Source: Bacteroidetes bacterium 4572_114 (GTDB lineage: Bacteria > Bacteroidota > Bacteroidia > Bacteroidales > 4484-276). From it: a stretch of DNA of 13,126 nucleotides. The translations under genes were made by a program, and so were the position numbers. The notes under the pieces were generated by a model, which made no database searches, had not been told where the DNA came from, and saw nothing but the letters and a program-made list of their open reading frames with translations. The stretch is taken from contig NIVA01000067.1 in NCBI GenBank assembly GCA_002254335.1, forward strand, positions 1 to 13,126. The letters run 5' to 3'. This document shows positions 5,131 through 12,852 of the stretch, piece by piece; positions within the stretch are counted from its first letter, which is position 1; each line of letters begins with the position of its first letter.

Positions 5131-6840
5131 ATGTACGATATCATTGAGCTGAATGGAAAACTGCTGGCCGAACTCAAGGAGATAGCCAAAAAGTTGAACA
5201 TTAAAAAGACAAACAACCTAAAAAAACAGGATTTGATTTACAAAATCCTAGACTACCAAGCCTTAAACCCAACTCAAAAAGTAGTTGGCGAGGAAAAGGA
5301 GAAAGAAAAAGATACAGCTAAACCAAGAAGTAAAAGAAAACGCTTAGGCTCTGAGACAGGAAAGGAAAGAGTGGCTTCGAGCATTGGCCGGGAAATTAAA
5401 GTAAAAGGGCCGGTCAAAGAACCAATAAAAGATAAAAAACCACTTTTCCCCGAAAGAAGGGCAACCCCCGAAAGAAAAGAGGTGGAAGCCAAACTTGATT
5501 TTGGTGGCATAAAGCCAATGCCTGAGCCACCTGCCCCTAAAGATAAGCCATTAACGAAGGTATCGAAAAAGGAGACCGATAAACCGGTGGACGAACCTGT
5601 TAAAAAAGAACCTGTTGTTCAGAAAACCCAGGAAAAACAAACCCAAGAAGACAGGCCCGACCGCGATCAGCAATCCCGACAACGCCAACAGCCACGGCGC
5701 AAGGACACCTACGCATTCGAATCTGAAGGGATTGTTTCCAGCGAAGGGGTATTGGAGATAATGCCTGATGGATATGGGTTTCTCAGGTCTTCTGATTTTA
5801 ACTACCTCAATTCGCCGGACGATATTTATGTTTCCCAATCGCAGATTAAGCTTTTTGGGCTTAAAACCGGCGATACCGTGCTGGGCAGCATCAGGCCACC
5901 AAAAGATGGCGAGAAATATTTCCCACTTATCAAAGTTGAAGAGATCAACGGAAGGGGGCCCGATGAGATCCGCGACAGGATACCATTTGATTATTTAAAG
6001 CCACTGTTCCCCGAAAAGAAATTCAGGCTTACCGGCCACCCCGGCGACACGGTCTCTACACGCGTGATCGATATGTTTACGCCCATTGGCAAGGGACAGC
6101 GTGGCCTGATCGTGGCCCAGCCCAAAACCGGTAAAACAGTGCTGTTAAAAGAAATTGCCAATGCAATTGCCCACAATCACCCGGAAGTTTACATGATGGT
6201 GTTACTGATTGATGAACGCCCCGAAGAAGTTACCGACATGGAACGTAGTGTCAGGGCCGAGGTAATTGCCTCTACTTTTGACGAACCCGCCGAACGCCAT
6301 GTGAAAATTGCAAACATCGTACTTGAAAAAGCCAAGAGGATGACCGAGTGTGGCCATGATGTGGTCATCCTGCTCGATTCCATAACAAGGCTTGCACGTG
6401 CCTACAATACTGTTTCACCCGCATCAGGAAAAGTACTGTCGGGTGGCGTTGAAGCCAATGCATTGCATAAACCGAAAAGGTTCTTCGGTGCAGCGCGGCA
6501 GCTCGAAGGTGGCGGGTCGCTCACCATAATAGCAACAGCTTTGATAGACACAGGCTCAAAAATGGACGAAGTTATCTTCGAGGAATTTAAAGGGACCGGG
6601 AACATGGAGCTGCAATTAGAAAGGAAACTTTCTAATAAACGTATTTACCCTGCAATAGATATTGTTTCATCCAGTACACGCCGCGACGACTTGTTGCTTG
6701 AAAAAGAGATGTTGCAACGTATCTGGATATTGAGAAAACACCTGGCCGATATGAACCCTGTGGAAGCTATGGAATTCCTTAAAGATAAAATGCGTTTCAC
6801 GGCAACCAACGAAGAGTTCCTGATATCGATGAACAGGTAG
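5131..6840 (+). CDS. rho: Transcription termination factor Rho
   Basis: Rho is the hexameric RNA-dependent helicase that terminates transcription. The 569-residue protein begins with a Rho_N/SAP-like helical domain (MYDIIELNGKLLAELKEIAK, about 1-45). A lysine-, glutamate- and proline-rich disordered segment follows (about 50-195). Next come the OB-fold RNA-binding domain (about 205-275, GVLEIMPDGYGFLRSSDFNYL) and the RecA-type ATPase. Walker A is PKTGKT (331-336); Walker B is VVILLD (411-416) followed by SITRLARAYN. The Q-loop region holds LSGGVEANALHKPKRFFGAAR and the R-loop region FEEFKGTGNMEL. The end MRFTATNEEFLISMNR is typical. It is longer than E. coli Rho (about 420) because of the insert, a feature known from Bacteroidota and Actinomycetota. 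Transcribed alone, with its own leader and an intrinsic terminator 25 bases past the stop. Confidence 0.98.
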   Translation: MYDIIELNGKLLAELKEIAKKLNIKKTNNLKKQDLIYKILDYQALNPTQKVVGEEKEKEKDTAKPRSKRKRLGSETGKERVASSIGREIKVKGPVKEPIKDKKPLFPERRATPERKEVEAKLDFGGIKPMPEPPAPKDKPLTKVSKKETDKPVDEPVKKEPVVQKTQEKQTQEDRPDRDQQSRQRQQPRRKDTYAFESEGIVSSEGVLEIMPDGYGFLRSSDFNYLNSPDDIYVSQSQIKLFGLKTGDTVLGSIRPPKDGEKYFPLIKVEEINGRGPDEIRDRIPFDYLKPLFPEKKFRLTGHPGDTVSTRVIDMFTPIGKGQRGLIVAQPKTGKTVLLKEIANAIAHNHPEVYMMVLLIDERPEEVTDMERSVRAEVIASTFDEPAERHVKIANIVLEKAKRMTECGHDVVILLDSITRLARAYNTVSPASGKVLSGGVEANALHKPKRFFGAARQLEGGGSLTIIATALIDTGSKMDEVIFEEFKGTGNMELQLERKLSNKRIYPAIDIVSSSTRRDDLLLEKEMLQRIWILRKHLADMNPVEAMEFLKDKMRFTATNEEFLISMNR

Positions 6841-6864
6841 TGGCGCAACACATTACCTCACAAT

Positions 6865-6904
6865 AAAAAAAAACCCGGGTCAATTAATTCCCGGGTTTTT
6901 TTTA
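6865..6904 (+). terminator. Intrinsic terminator after rho
   Basis: AAAAAACCCGGG (6868-6879) pairs perfectly with CCCGGGTTTTTT (6890-6901) around a 10-base loop, followed by further T. The A-tract in front makes it work in both directions, although there is no minus-strand gene here. Confidence 0.9.
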
Positions 6905-7017
6905 TTTCATGAAACTGCAAGGCATCCCATCACTGGGGCTAAATGGACAAATCCACCAACCCAGAAAATTGCAGATGCCCTTGCAAAATGGTGTGAAAAT
7001 GAATTAGGCAAGATACC

Positions 7018-7989
7018 ATGCAACATAAAAAGAAAGTACACCCCAAGGAAAAGCCAAAATTGCACCCACGGAACAAGCATCTCGGGCGGTATGATTTTAA
7101 ACAACTTATTGATAGTTGCCCGGGATTGGCCCAATTTGTTGAGATGAACATATATAACGATCTATCAATTGATTTCTCCGATCCCGAAGCTGTTAAGATG
7201 CTGAACAAAGCCCTTTTGAAACGTTATTACAATATCATCAACTGGGACATCCCCGATAATTATTTATGCCCGCCCATTCCGGGCAGGGCCGATTACATAC
7301 ATCATATTGCAGATTTATTGGGCAGCAAAAACAACAATAAAATCCCGACAGGCAAAAAAATAAAGTGCCTGGATATTGGCACAGGTGCAAATTGTGTGTA
7401 TCCAATTATTGGGAACAAAGAGTACGGTTGGTCATTTATTGGTACTGATATCGATCCTGTTTCCATAAAATCTGCAAATAAAATAATTGAATCGAACCCC
7501 ACATTAAAAGGAAATATTGAATTAAGGTTACAACAAAACCCAAAGGATATTTTTTATGGGATAATTAATAAAGGTGAACTCATTGATATATCTGTTTGTA
7601 ACCCTCCATTTCATGCTTCTTTGGCAGAGGCCCAATCGGGGACACTGCGTAAACTGAACAACTTAGGCCAGAAAAAAACCACCAAACCAATACAAAATTT
7701 TGGGGGCAAAAATGGTGAATTATGGTGCCAGGGAGGTGAAAAAAGATTCGTACAGGACATGATCGGCCAAAGTAAGCAATTCCATTTTTCCTGTTTTTGG
7801 TTTTCCTCTTTGGTATCAAAACAGTCCAATCTTAAAAGTATTTACGGGGTGTTGCAAAAAGTGGGGGCCATTGAGGTAAAAACCATCCAAATGGGCCAGG
7901 GAAATAAAAAAAGCCGTATTGTTGCATGGACATTTTTAACCCGAAAGCAACAAAAAACATGGATGGACACGAGATGGGATGTGCAGTAA
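7018..7989 (+). CDS. rlmF: 23S rRNA m6A1618 methyltransferase RlmF
   Basis: RlmF transfers a methyl group from S-adenosylmethionine to N6 of A1618 of 23S rRNA. The 323-residue protein has the conserved start KPKLHPRNKHLGRYDFKQL, the block YYNIINWDIPDNYLCPPIPGRADYIHH, motif I LDIGTGANCVYP (from about residue 117), GTDIDPVSIKSA, and the catalytic NPPFH (195-199) followed by SLAEAQSGTLRKLNNL. GGEKRFVQDMI and the end SRIVAWTFL also fit. The length is normal for the family. The start at 7018 is the first ATG after an in-frame stop at 7000. Upstream lies only the rho terminator and about 110 bases without an obvious promoter. Downstream, the 84-bp element follows within 45 bases. Confidence 0.95.
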   Translation: MQHKKKVHPKEKPKLHPRNKHLGRYDFKQLIDSCPGLAQFVEMNIYNDLSIDFSDPEAVKMLNKALLKRYYNIINWDIPDNYLCPPIPGRADYIHHIADLLGSKNNNKIPTGKKIKCLDIGTGANCVYPIIGNKEYGWSFIGTDIDPVSIKSANKIIESNPTLKGNIELRLQQNPKDIFYGIINKGELIDISVCNPPFHASLAEAQSGTLRKLNNLGQKKTTKPIQNFGGKNGELWCQGGEKRFVQDMIGQSKQFHFSCFWFSSLVSKQSNLKSIYGVLQKVGAIEVKTIQMGQGNKKSRIVAWTFLTRKQQKTWMDTRWDVQ

Positions 7990-8032
7990 TAGTTCTATGT
8001 GTATAGCCCAAAAAACAAACTTTTGGAGGAAT

Positions 8033-8116
8033 AGCTGTCAGACAGTTTAGTTTAAAAGTCAGGCATTTAATACTTTAGGTTCAGTATGTAATTTAGGATA
8101 CAACTGTCTGACAGCT
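8033..8116. repeat. 84-bp element with 13-bp perfect terminal inverted repeats, copy 2
   Basis: Same structure and length as the element at 1506-1589, with identical 13-bp ends (8033-8045 and 8104-8116) and 11 interior differences. Flanking similarity spans about 8010-8133. It lies between rlmF and the cation transporter, ending 45 bases before the transporter's ATG. Like copy 1 it stands in the same orientation just in front of a plus-strand gene. The right arm is followed by a run of T, so it could also act as a weak terminator for rlmF. Confidence 0.85.
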
Positions 8117-8161
8117 TTTTAGGCCGGAATCATGTTTTCTTTTTAAAACCAAACCATCAAA

Positions 8162-9085
8162 ATGAATAAAAAAGAGAAATTTAGCGAAAAAAATATTTTG
8201 GTAATATCAGTTATTGCCAATTTTCTGTTGGCTGGTATTGCTCTGTATTACGGTATCAAGACTGGATCAGAGGCAATTATGCTTGACGGTTACTATTCGT
8301 TTGCAGGTTTCATATTGGCGTTAATTTCTTTGTGGGTCGTTAAAATTGTATTGAAACCCGAAAGCATCACATTTAATTTTGGCTACTCCGTCATCGAGCC
8401 ACTCTTCAATTTGGTAAAAGGGTTATTGATCCTGGCCGTTGTTTTAAGCTCATCAATAATTGCCATAAAGCTACTGTTGACCGGGGGGAACACACCCTCA
8501 TTTGGCGAGTCGATTATTTATTTTTTCATCTCCACCGTTACATGTTTGGCCCTTACTATCTTGTTCTACCACAAAAATAAAAATGCCCCGTCACCCATTA
8601 TTCACGTAGAATACAAAAACTGGCTTATCGACACCGTGATAAGTGCTTCTATTGGGGTGGCGTTTCTAACGTCCTACTTTTTGCAAACCACAAGTTTAGC
8701 TTCACTGATAAAATATACCGACCCGGTGGTGACCCTCCTGATTATTGTATTAATCATTAAACTACCTTTGACCACAATAAAAACAGGCGTAAAAGAGATA
8801 TTGCTCTCGGCCCCTGATAAAGATGTGGTAGCGAAAATTGATAAGGTAATTAAAGATGTGATCTCCAAATATGATTATAAAGGCTACAATTTTAAAACAT
8901 CAAAAACCGGAAGGGAAATTTACTTATTGATCCACATCCAGGTTGTAAACAAGGATGATGAACTGTACATGCTTAAAGCCCAGGACAAAGTTAGGGGGCA
9001 AATAAAACTTGAATTGAACAAGCAGTTCGATCATGTTAAACTCGACATCGCCTTTTCCGAAAATAAGGTTTCTTATGAGTTTTAG
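8162..9085 (+). CDS. CDF-family cation efflux transporter
   Basis: A 307-residue membrane protein of the cation diffusion facilitator superfamily. It has six probable helices (about 12-32, 40-62, 82-105, 113-134, 157-178, 188-207) and a C-terminal cytoplasmic domain of about 100 residues (VAKIDKVIKDVISKYDYKG...KLDIAFSENK). The transmembrane metal site uses D42 (LDGYYS) and D157 (NWLIDTVISAS). The histidines found in many zinc-transporting members (H-x-x-x-D in helix 2 or 5) are absent, so substrate cannot be assigned; the D-G-x-x-S form occurs in a little-studied CDF subgroup. Helix-3 sequence FGYSVIEPLFNLVKGLLIL supports the family. It stands alone, 45 bases after the second 84-bp element. 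Confidence 0.85.
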   Translation: MNKKEKFSEKNILVISVIANFLLAGIALYYGIKTGSEAIMLDGYYSFAGFILALISLWVVKIVLKPESITFNFGYSVIEPLFNLVKGLLILAVVLSSSIIAIKLLLTGGNTPSFGESIIYFFISTVTCLALTILFYHKNKNAPSPIIHVEYKNWLIDTVISASIGVAFLTSYFLQTTSLASLIKYTDPVVTLLIIVLIIKLPLTTIKTGVKEILLSAPDKDVVAKIDKVIKDVISKYDYKGYNFKTSKTGREIYLLIHIQVVNKDDELYMLKAQDKVRGQIKLELNKQFDHVKLDIAFSENKVSYEF

Positions 9086-9110
9086 GCATAAAACATTACA
9101 CTTAAAACAG

Positions 9111-9118
9111 TAAATTTG
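9111..9118 (+). promoter_or_regulatory. -7 box for the 602-residue protein gene
   Basis: TAAATTTG fits TAnnTTTG and would give a leader of about 105 bases. No matching -33 box is seen. The leader holds repeated GCGTT/AACGC words (see 9164-9199). Confidence 0.4.
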
Positions 9119-9163
9119 CAAACCTTTACAATTAACCGATGGAACAGTACTTTTAAATGAAAT

Positions 9164-9199
9164 GCGTTGAAATAACTAACGCCTCATATACAAAGCGTT
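9164..9199 (+). promoter_or_regulatory. Alternative small hairpins in the leader
   Basis: AACGC (9178-9182) can pair with GCGTT either upstream (9164-9168, 9-base loop) or downstream (9195-9199, 12-base loop; the downstream pairing extends to TAACGC/GCGTTA). The two pairings exclude each other. The stems are short (5-6 bp), so this could equally be a protein-binding site. Confidence 0.3.
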
Positions 9200-9231
9200 A
9201 TTGCAATAACTAAGTAAAATTTATTTGAAAT

Positions 9232-11040
9232 ATGACAAAAACACATTCATTTCATATCCCAATAATGGGTACCGGTTTTACCCTCGACACTCCATTAAAG
9301 GTTTCTCAATACGGTATTGATTCTGTAGTTTCCTTAGTTGATGACATTATTATGGAAAAACTAAGAAAGATATACTGCGAAAAATTTGGTGTCCCTTATA
9401 ATGAAATCCCTGAAAAAGCAGAAGATTCCAGGGCAAAAAGGATTACATCATATCTGAATTTAATAAACAACCTGGCGAAAAATAAATTTGAAGAATTAAA
9501 AAATTCCCTTAACGAGACAGGTAATGAGATAAAAGATTACTTCAATATGTTGCCTGATAATTCCACCATTAAACAGGAATTTAAGAGCCTGTCGGAAAAA
9601 TATTTTAATATACACGAAATTGGCAACTGGGTAAAAGAGAATATATCAATGGGCAGCCTTGATGTAAATATCATGACCAAAGTTGATAAGGACAACTACA
9701 CAAAAGAGGGGAAACTGCCTCAGCATTACAGTGATGCACATGCTTCGCTACGGGGATTTGCAAATAGCGACCTAAGTTCTTCCATCATACTTTCGGCAGG
9801 GATGAACACCAGGCTGTATAGCTACATCGAACAATTTGAAGATTTTTACCCCGATGAAACCGGGGAAATAAAAAAGAAGATTGTTTTAAAAGTCAGTGAT
9901 TACAGGTCGGCTATGATACAGGGAAAATTTCTGGCAAAAAAAGGACTTTGGGTTTCAGAATACAGAATTGAATCGGGGCTTAATTGCGGGGGGCATGCTT
10001 TTGCTACCGACGGGTTTCTTATGGGGCCGATATTGGCCGAATTCAGGGACCACCGTAAAGAACTGGCCCAATCGATACATGAAGTTCTGGCACGGGCACT
10101 TTCCGGTAAAAACCGTCCCGTACCTAAAACTGTGTTGCCATTAAAAATCACTGCCCAGGGCGGTGTTGGCACAGCAGAAGAACATCAATTCCTGATCGAT
10201 CATTATCAGGTTGATTCGGTAGGATGGGGAACACCTTTTCTGTTGGTGCCAGAAGTAACCAATGTTGACAACCACACCAGAAATCAACTGATGGAAGCTA
10301 AAGAAGATGATTTATATTTAAGTAATATTTCGCCCCTCGGTGTCCCATTCAATAATCTTAAAAACAGCACAAGGGACATTGAAAAATTATCATTGGTTGA
10401 GAAAGGAAAACCAGGTAGTTTTTGCCCGAAAAAATATCTTGTCTCAAACACCGAGTTTACCGAAAAACCTATTTGCACGGCCTCAAGCCGGTATCAACGT
10501 TTAAAAATTAATGAGCTGCAAAATGAAGGTTTGCCCCCTGCTGAATACAAAAACAGGTACAATAAAATAGTTGACAAATCATGCCTTTGCATGGGCCTTG
10601 GCACTTCTGTTTTACTAGTAAATGATGTTGATACCAAGAATCACGGCGATGGCGTTTCCATTTGCCCCGGCCCAAACCTGGCGTATTTCTCAAAAATAAT
10701 GAGCCTAAAAGATATCACAAATCATATTTACGGAAGATCGAATATGATAACAAGGACAGATCGCCCGAATATGTTTATAAAGGAATTAAAGATTTATATT
10801 GATTTCCTGAAAAATAAAATAGAGGAAGCCAGGGATTCACTTACAAAGAAACAGGAGAAATATCTGCTGACTTATGCAAATAACCTTAAAGAAGGGGTTA
10901 ACTACTACTACAGTTTATTTAATGATTTTAAGAATATATTTGAAGATACGAAATCAAAAATATTAAGCGACCTGGACGCTAACAAAAAGACTTTGAACCT
11001 TCTGAATTTAGAAATAGAAAACCTGTTTGCACCACAATAA
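9232..11040 (+). CDS. Uncharacterised 602-residue protein with barrel-like glycine motifs and a cysteine cluster
   Basis: A soluble protein without signal peptide or membrane helix; I cannot name it. The N-terminal part (MGTGFTLDTPLKVSQYGIDSVVSL) has the look of FMN-dependent TIM-barrel enzymes such as nitronate monooxygenases. The middle carries SGLNCGGHAFATDGFLMGP (about 249-267, with C252 and H255) and ITAQGGVGTAEEHQFLIDHYQVDSVGWGTPFLL. There Q309-GGVGTAEEH resembles the phosphate-binding strand-helix turn of such barrels and VDSVGWGTPFL the next strand. Cysteines then cluster at 398 (SFCPKK), 415 (ICTASS), 451 and 453 (SCLCMG) and 478 (ICPGPN), which suggests an iron-sulfur cluster or zinc site. 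The last ~90 residues are charged and helical. A FMN- or iron-sulfur-dependent oxidoreductase is my best guess, at low confidence. The sigma-54 activator gene follows after 136 bases in the same direction. Confidence 0.9.
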   Translation: MTKTHSFHIPIMGTGFTLDTPLKVSQYGIDSVVSLVDDIIMEKLRKIYCEKFGVPYNEIPEKAEDSRAKRITSYLNLINNLAKNKFEELKNSLNETGNEIKDYFNMLPDNSTIKQEFKSLSEKYFNIHEIGNWVKENISMGSLDVNIMTKVDKDNYTKEGKLPQHYSDAHASLRGFANSDLSSSIILSAGMNTRLYSYIEQFEDFYPDETGEIKKKIVLKVSDYRSAMIQGKFLAKKGLWVSEYRIESGLNCGGHAFATDGFLMGPILAEFRDHRKELAQSIHEVLARALSGKNRPVPKTVLPLKITAQGGVGTAEEHQFLIDHYQVDSVGWGTPFLLVPEVTNVDNHTRNQLMEAKEDDLYLSNISPLGVPFNNLKNSTRDIEKLSLVEKGKPGSFCPKKYLVSNTEFTEKPICTASSRYQRLKINELQNEGLPPAEYKNRYNKIVDKSCLCMGLGTSVLLVNDVDTKNHGDGVSICPGPNLAYFSKIMSLKDITNHIYGRSNMITRTDRPNMFIKELKIYIDFLKNKIEEARDSLTKKQEKYLLTYANNLKEGVNYYYSLFNDFKNIFEDTKSKILSDLDANKKTLNLLNLEIENLFAPQ

Positions 11041-11152
11041 ACTGATGGCGGCGGTTCAGTTGGCCGAAGGCATGGCTCACACTCATTAAATACTGAAAAC
11101 CAACACCCCACCACTTATTCAAACCCATAGGGTGTGAATTGAAAATACTTAT

Positions 11153-11160
11153 TACTTTTG
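11153..11160 (+). promoter_or_regulatory. -7 box before the sigma-54 activator gene
   Basis: TACTTTTG lies 16 bases before the ATG at 11177, inside AAAATACTTATTACTTTTG. Almost the same string recurs at 12519-12533, after the gene. With such a short leader the second Met (11180) is an equally possible start. A 6-bp inverted repeat ACACCC/GGGTGT (11103-11108, 11130-11135) lies just upstream and could be an operator. Confidence 0.4.
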
Positions 11161-11176
11161 TTTTAGCAGAATTTTT

Positions 11177-12514
11177 ATGATGTGTAAATCAAAAAAACAG
11201 ATTCCAAAACTACTCTTTTCAGGTGAAGCCATCCTAAAAGCTATGCCCGAGTTCGCTTATGTGTTTAATAAGCAGGATGAATTGTTGATGTGGAGCGAAA
11301 ACTTAGAAGCGGTTTTGGGATATTCGGCAGATGAATTGTACAAAAAAAATGTGTATGATTTCATGGAGGAAAGCACAAGGGATATCAATATTGAAGCCAT
11401 CGGCAAGGTGTTTAGCGATAAAGAGGAACAATCACTGGAGCAAAATATACTCACAAAATCAGGAGAAAGAATCCCTGTAATTGATACGGCCAATTATGCA
11501 TTGATAAATGGTGAAGAGTATATGGTAGGGATGGCCATTGATATCAGCAATTACCTGCGTAAAGAGATTGAAAGCAGGCACGGCTTCGAGGAAATTATCG
11601 GAAAATGCGAATCCCTGATGCATTCACTTTACCGTGTTGAACAAGTTGCGGAAACGGATACAACAGTTCTGTTGGAAGGGGAAACCGGCACAGGGAAAGA
11701 ACTTTTTGCCAGGGCTATTCACAAGCTGAGCAAAAGAAAAAACAAAACCTATGTAAAAGTGAATTGTGCTTCTTTGCCTGCCACCTTGATTGAAAGTGAG
11801 TTGTTCGGCCACGAGAAAGGTGCGTTTACAGGGGCCATACATAAACAGATCGGGAGATTTGAGCTGGCCGATGGAGGAACAATATTTCTTGATGAAATAG
11901 CGGAGTTGCCTATTGAACTTCAATCAAAACTTTTGCGTGTAATTCAGGAAGGTGAGTTTGAGAGGCTGGGCAGTTCAAAAACCATAAAAGTTAATATCAG
12001 GATTATTGCTGCTACCAACCAAAACCTGGAAGAGCAGATAAGCAAGAACCTTTTCCGTAAAGATTTATATTATCGCCTTAATGTTTATCCAATATCAATT
12101 TCTCCCCTTCGCGACCGGATTGCGGATATCCCTTTGCTGGCACAGCATTTTGTCGAAATATTTAATCGAACGATGGGGAAGGGTATCAAACGTATTTCTA
12201 AAAAAACCGTTCAGCAGTTACAGAAATATTCCTGGCCGGGAAATATCCGCGAACTGGAGAATATCATCGAAAGGGCCGTTATTATTTCAAACGGTTCTTC
12301 ATTGTCGGTTGAACCCATTCTTAAACCTGGTTTTGAAGACGATGAAAAATTGTTGCCACTTGCAGAATACGAACGGAAATATATCATCAAAATCCTTGAA
12401 AAAACATACTGGCGGGTTGATGGCCCTGAAGGTGCCGCCCGGATATTGGATATGCACCCCGAGACTTTGCGCTCCCGAATGCGGAAGTTAGAAATTAAAC
12501 GCCCCTCCTTTTAG
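11177..12514 (+). CDS. Sigma-54-dependent transcriptional activator (PAS, AAA+, Fis-type HTH)
   Basis: A 445-residue bacterial enhancer-binding protein. A PAS sensor domain occupies about 17-130 (MPEFAYVFNKQDELLMWSEN, then VLGYSADELYKKNVYDF). There is no phospho-receiver domain, so control is probably by a ligand, redox state or cofactor bound to PAS. The AAA+ domain has Walker A GETGTGKE (168-175), the sigma-54 contact loop GAFTGA (215-220), Walker B GGTIFLDE (233-240), the sensor stretch RIIAATNQNL, and the arginine-finger region FRKDLYYRLNVYPI. The C-terminal Fis-type helix-turn-helix is GAARILDMHPETLRSRMRKL (about 419-438). All parts are intact. Its likely target is the -24/-12 promoter at 12928-12942, about 410 bases past its stop. 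The signal sensed cannot be deduced. Confidence 0.95.
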   Translation: MMCKSKKQIPKLLFSGEAILKAMPEFAYVFNKQDELLMWSENLEAVLGYSADELYKKNVYDFMEESTRDINIEAIGKVFSDKEEQSLEQNILTKSGERIPVIDTANYALINGEEYMVGMAIDISNYLRKEIESRHGFEEIIGKCESLMHSLYRVEQVAETDTTVLLEGETGTGKELFARAIHKLSKRKNKTYVKVNCASLPATLIESELFGHEKGAFTGAIHKQIGRFELADGGTIFLDEIAELPIELQSKLLRVIQEGEFERLGSSKTIKVNIRIIAATNQNLEEQISKNLFRKDLYYRLNVYPISISPLRDRIADIPLLAQHFVEIFNRTMGKGIKRISKKTVQQLQKYSWPGNIRELENIIERAVIISNGSSLSVEPILKPGFEDDEKLLPLAEYERKYIIKILEKTYWRVDGPEGAARILDMHPETLRSRMRKLEIKRPSF

Positions 12515-12525
12515 GATAAAATACT

Positions 12526-12533
12526 TACTTTTG
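12526..12533 (+). promoter_or_regulatory. Orphan -7 box after the activator gene
   Basis: TACTTTTG in the context AAAATACTTACTTTTG, 11 bases past the stop codon. It points into the 12540-12920 spacer, where I see no gene. It could start an untranslated RNA or be chance in AT-rich DNA. Confidence 0.25.
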
Positions 12534-12544
12534 TTAATACTTAA

Positions 12545-12732
12545 TTTCACGCAAAGCTATAAAAGAAAATCGCCAAACATCGCAAAGAAAATAATATGAC
12601 AAAAAACCAAATTAGCACTATTGATAAATTTCAATAGCACAATCTTAAAAGGAAATATACCCTGAATTATAAATAATCTATAATAATCTTTGTGGCATCT
12701 TTGCGTATTATCTTTCCGTCCTTTGCGTGAAA
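12545..12732. repeat. Imperfect long inverted repeat with GCAAAG words
   Basis: TTTCACGCAAAG (12545-12556) is the exact reverse complement of CTTTGCGTGAAA (12721-12732). Inside, both arms continue with degenerate CGCAAAGA-type words for about 50 bases, and the loop holds the 7-bp dyad CTATTGA/TCAATAG (12618-12624, 12631-12637). The style is that of interspersed hairpin repeats in Bacteroidota spacers; I cannot assign a family. Confidence 0.6.
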
Positions 12733-12742
12733 AAAAGAATCC

Positions 12743-12783
12743 TGCACATCAAAATGACATGTACCCATTTTTTGCACATCAAA
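12743..12783. promoter_or_regulatory. Paired direct repeats TGCACATCAAA, candidate upstream activator sites
   Basis: TGCACATCAAA occurs at 12743-12753 and 12773-12783, exactly 30 bases apart, close to three helical turns. A weaker relative, TGCATAACAAA, lies at 12789-12799. They sit about 145-185 bases before the sigma-54 promoter, the usual distance for enhancer-binding-protein sites. Confidence 0.4.
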
Positions 12784-12852
12784 TAAGTTGCATAACAAAT
12801 CTACTACCATTAATATTAACGTAAATCATTATATTTAACGTTTCCTTTCTTG

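Noticed and set aside
6905..7017. Possible remnant of a coding sequence before rlmF (translation with TNPPTQKIADALAKWCENEL)
   Set aside because: The frame looks somewhat protein-like, but it is short, has no recognisable family and runs antiparallel to nothing useful; too weak to call a pseudogene.
11055..11085. Sigma-54-like TTGGCCGAAGGCATGGCT before the activator gene
   Set aside because: The GG to GC spacing is 11, not 10, and the -12 half is poor. Not counted as a promoter.
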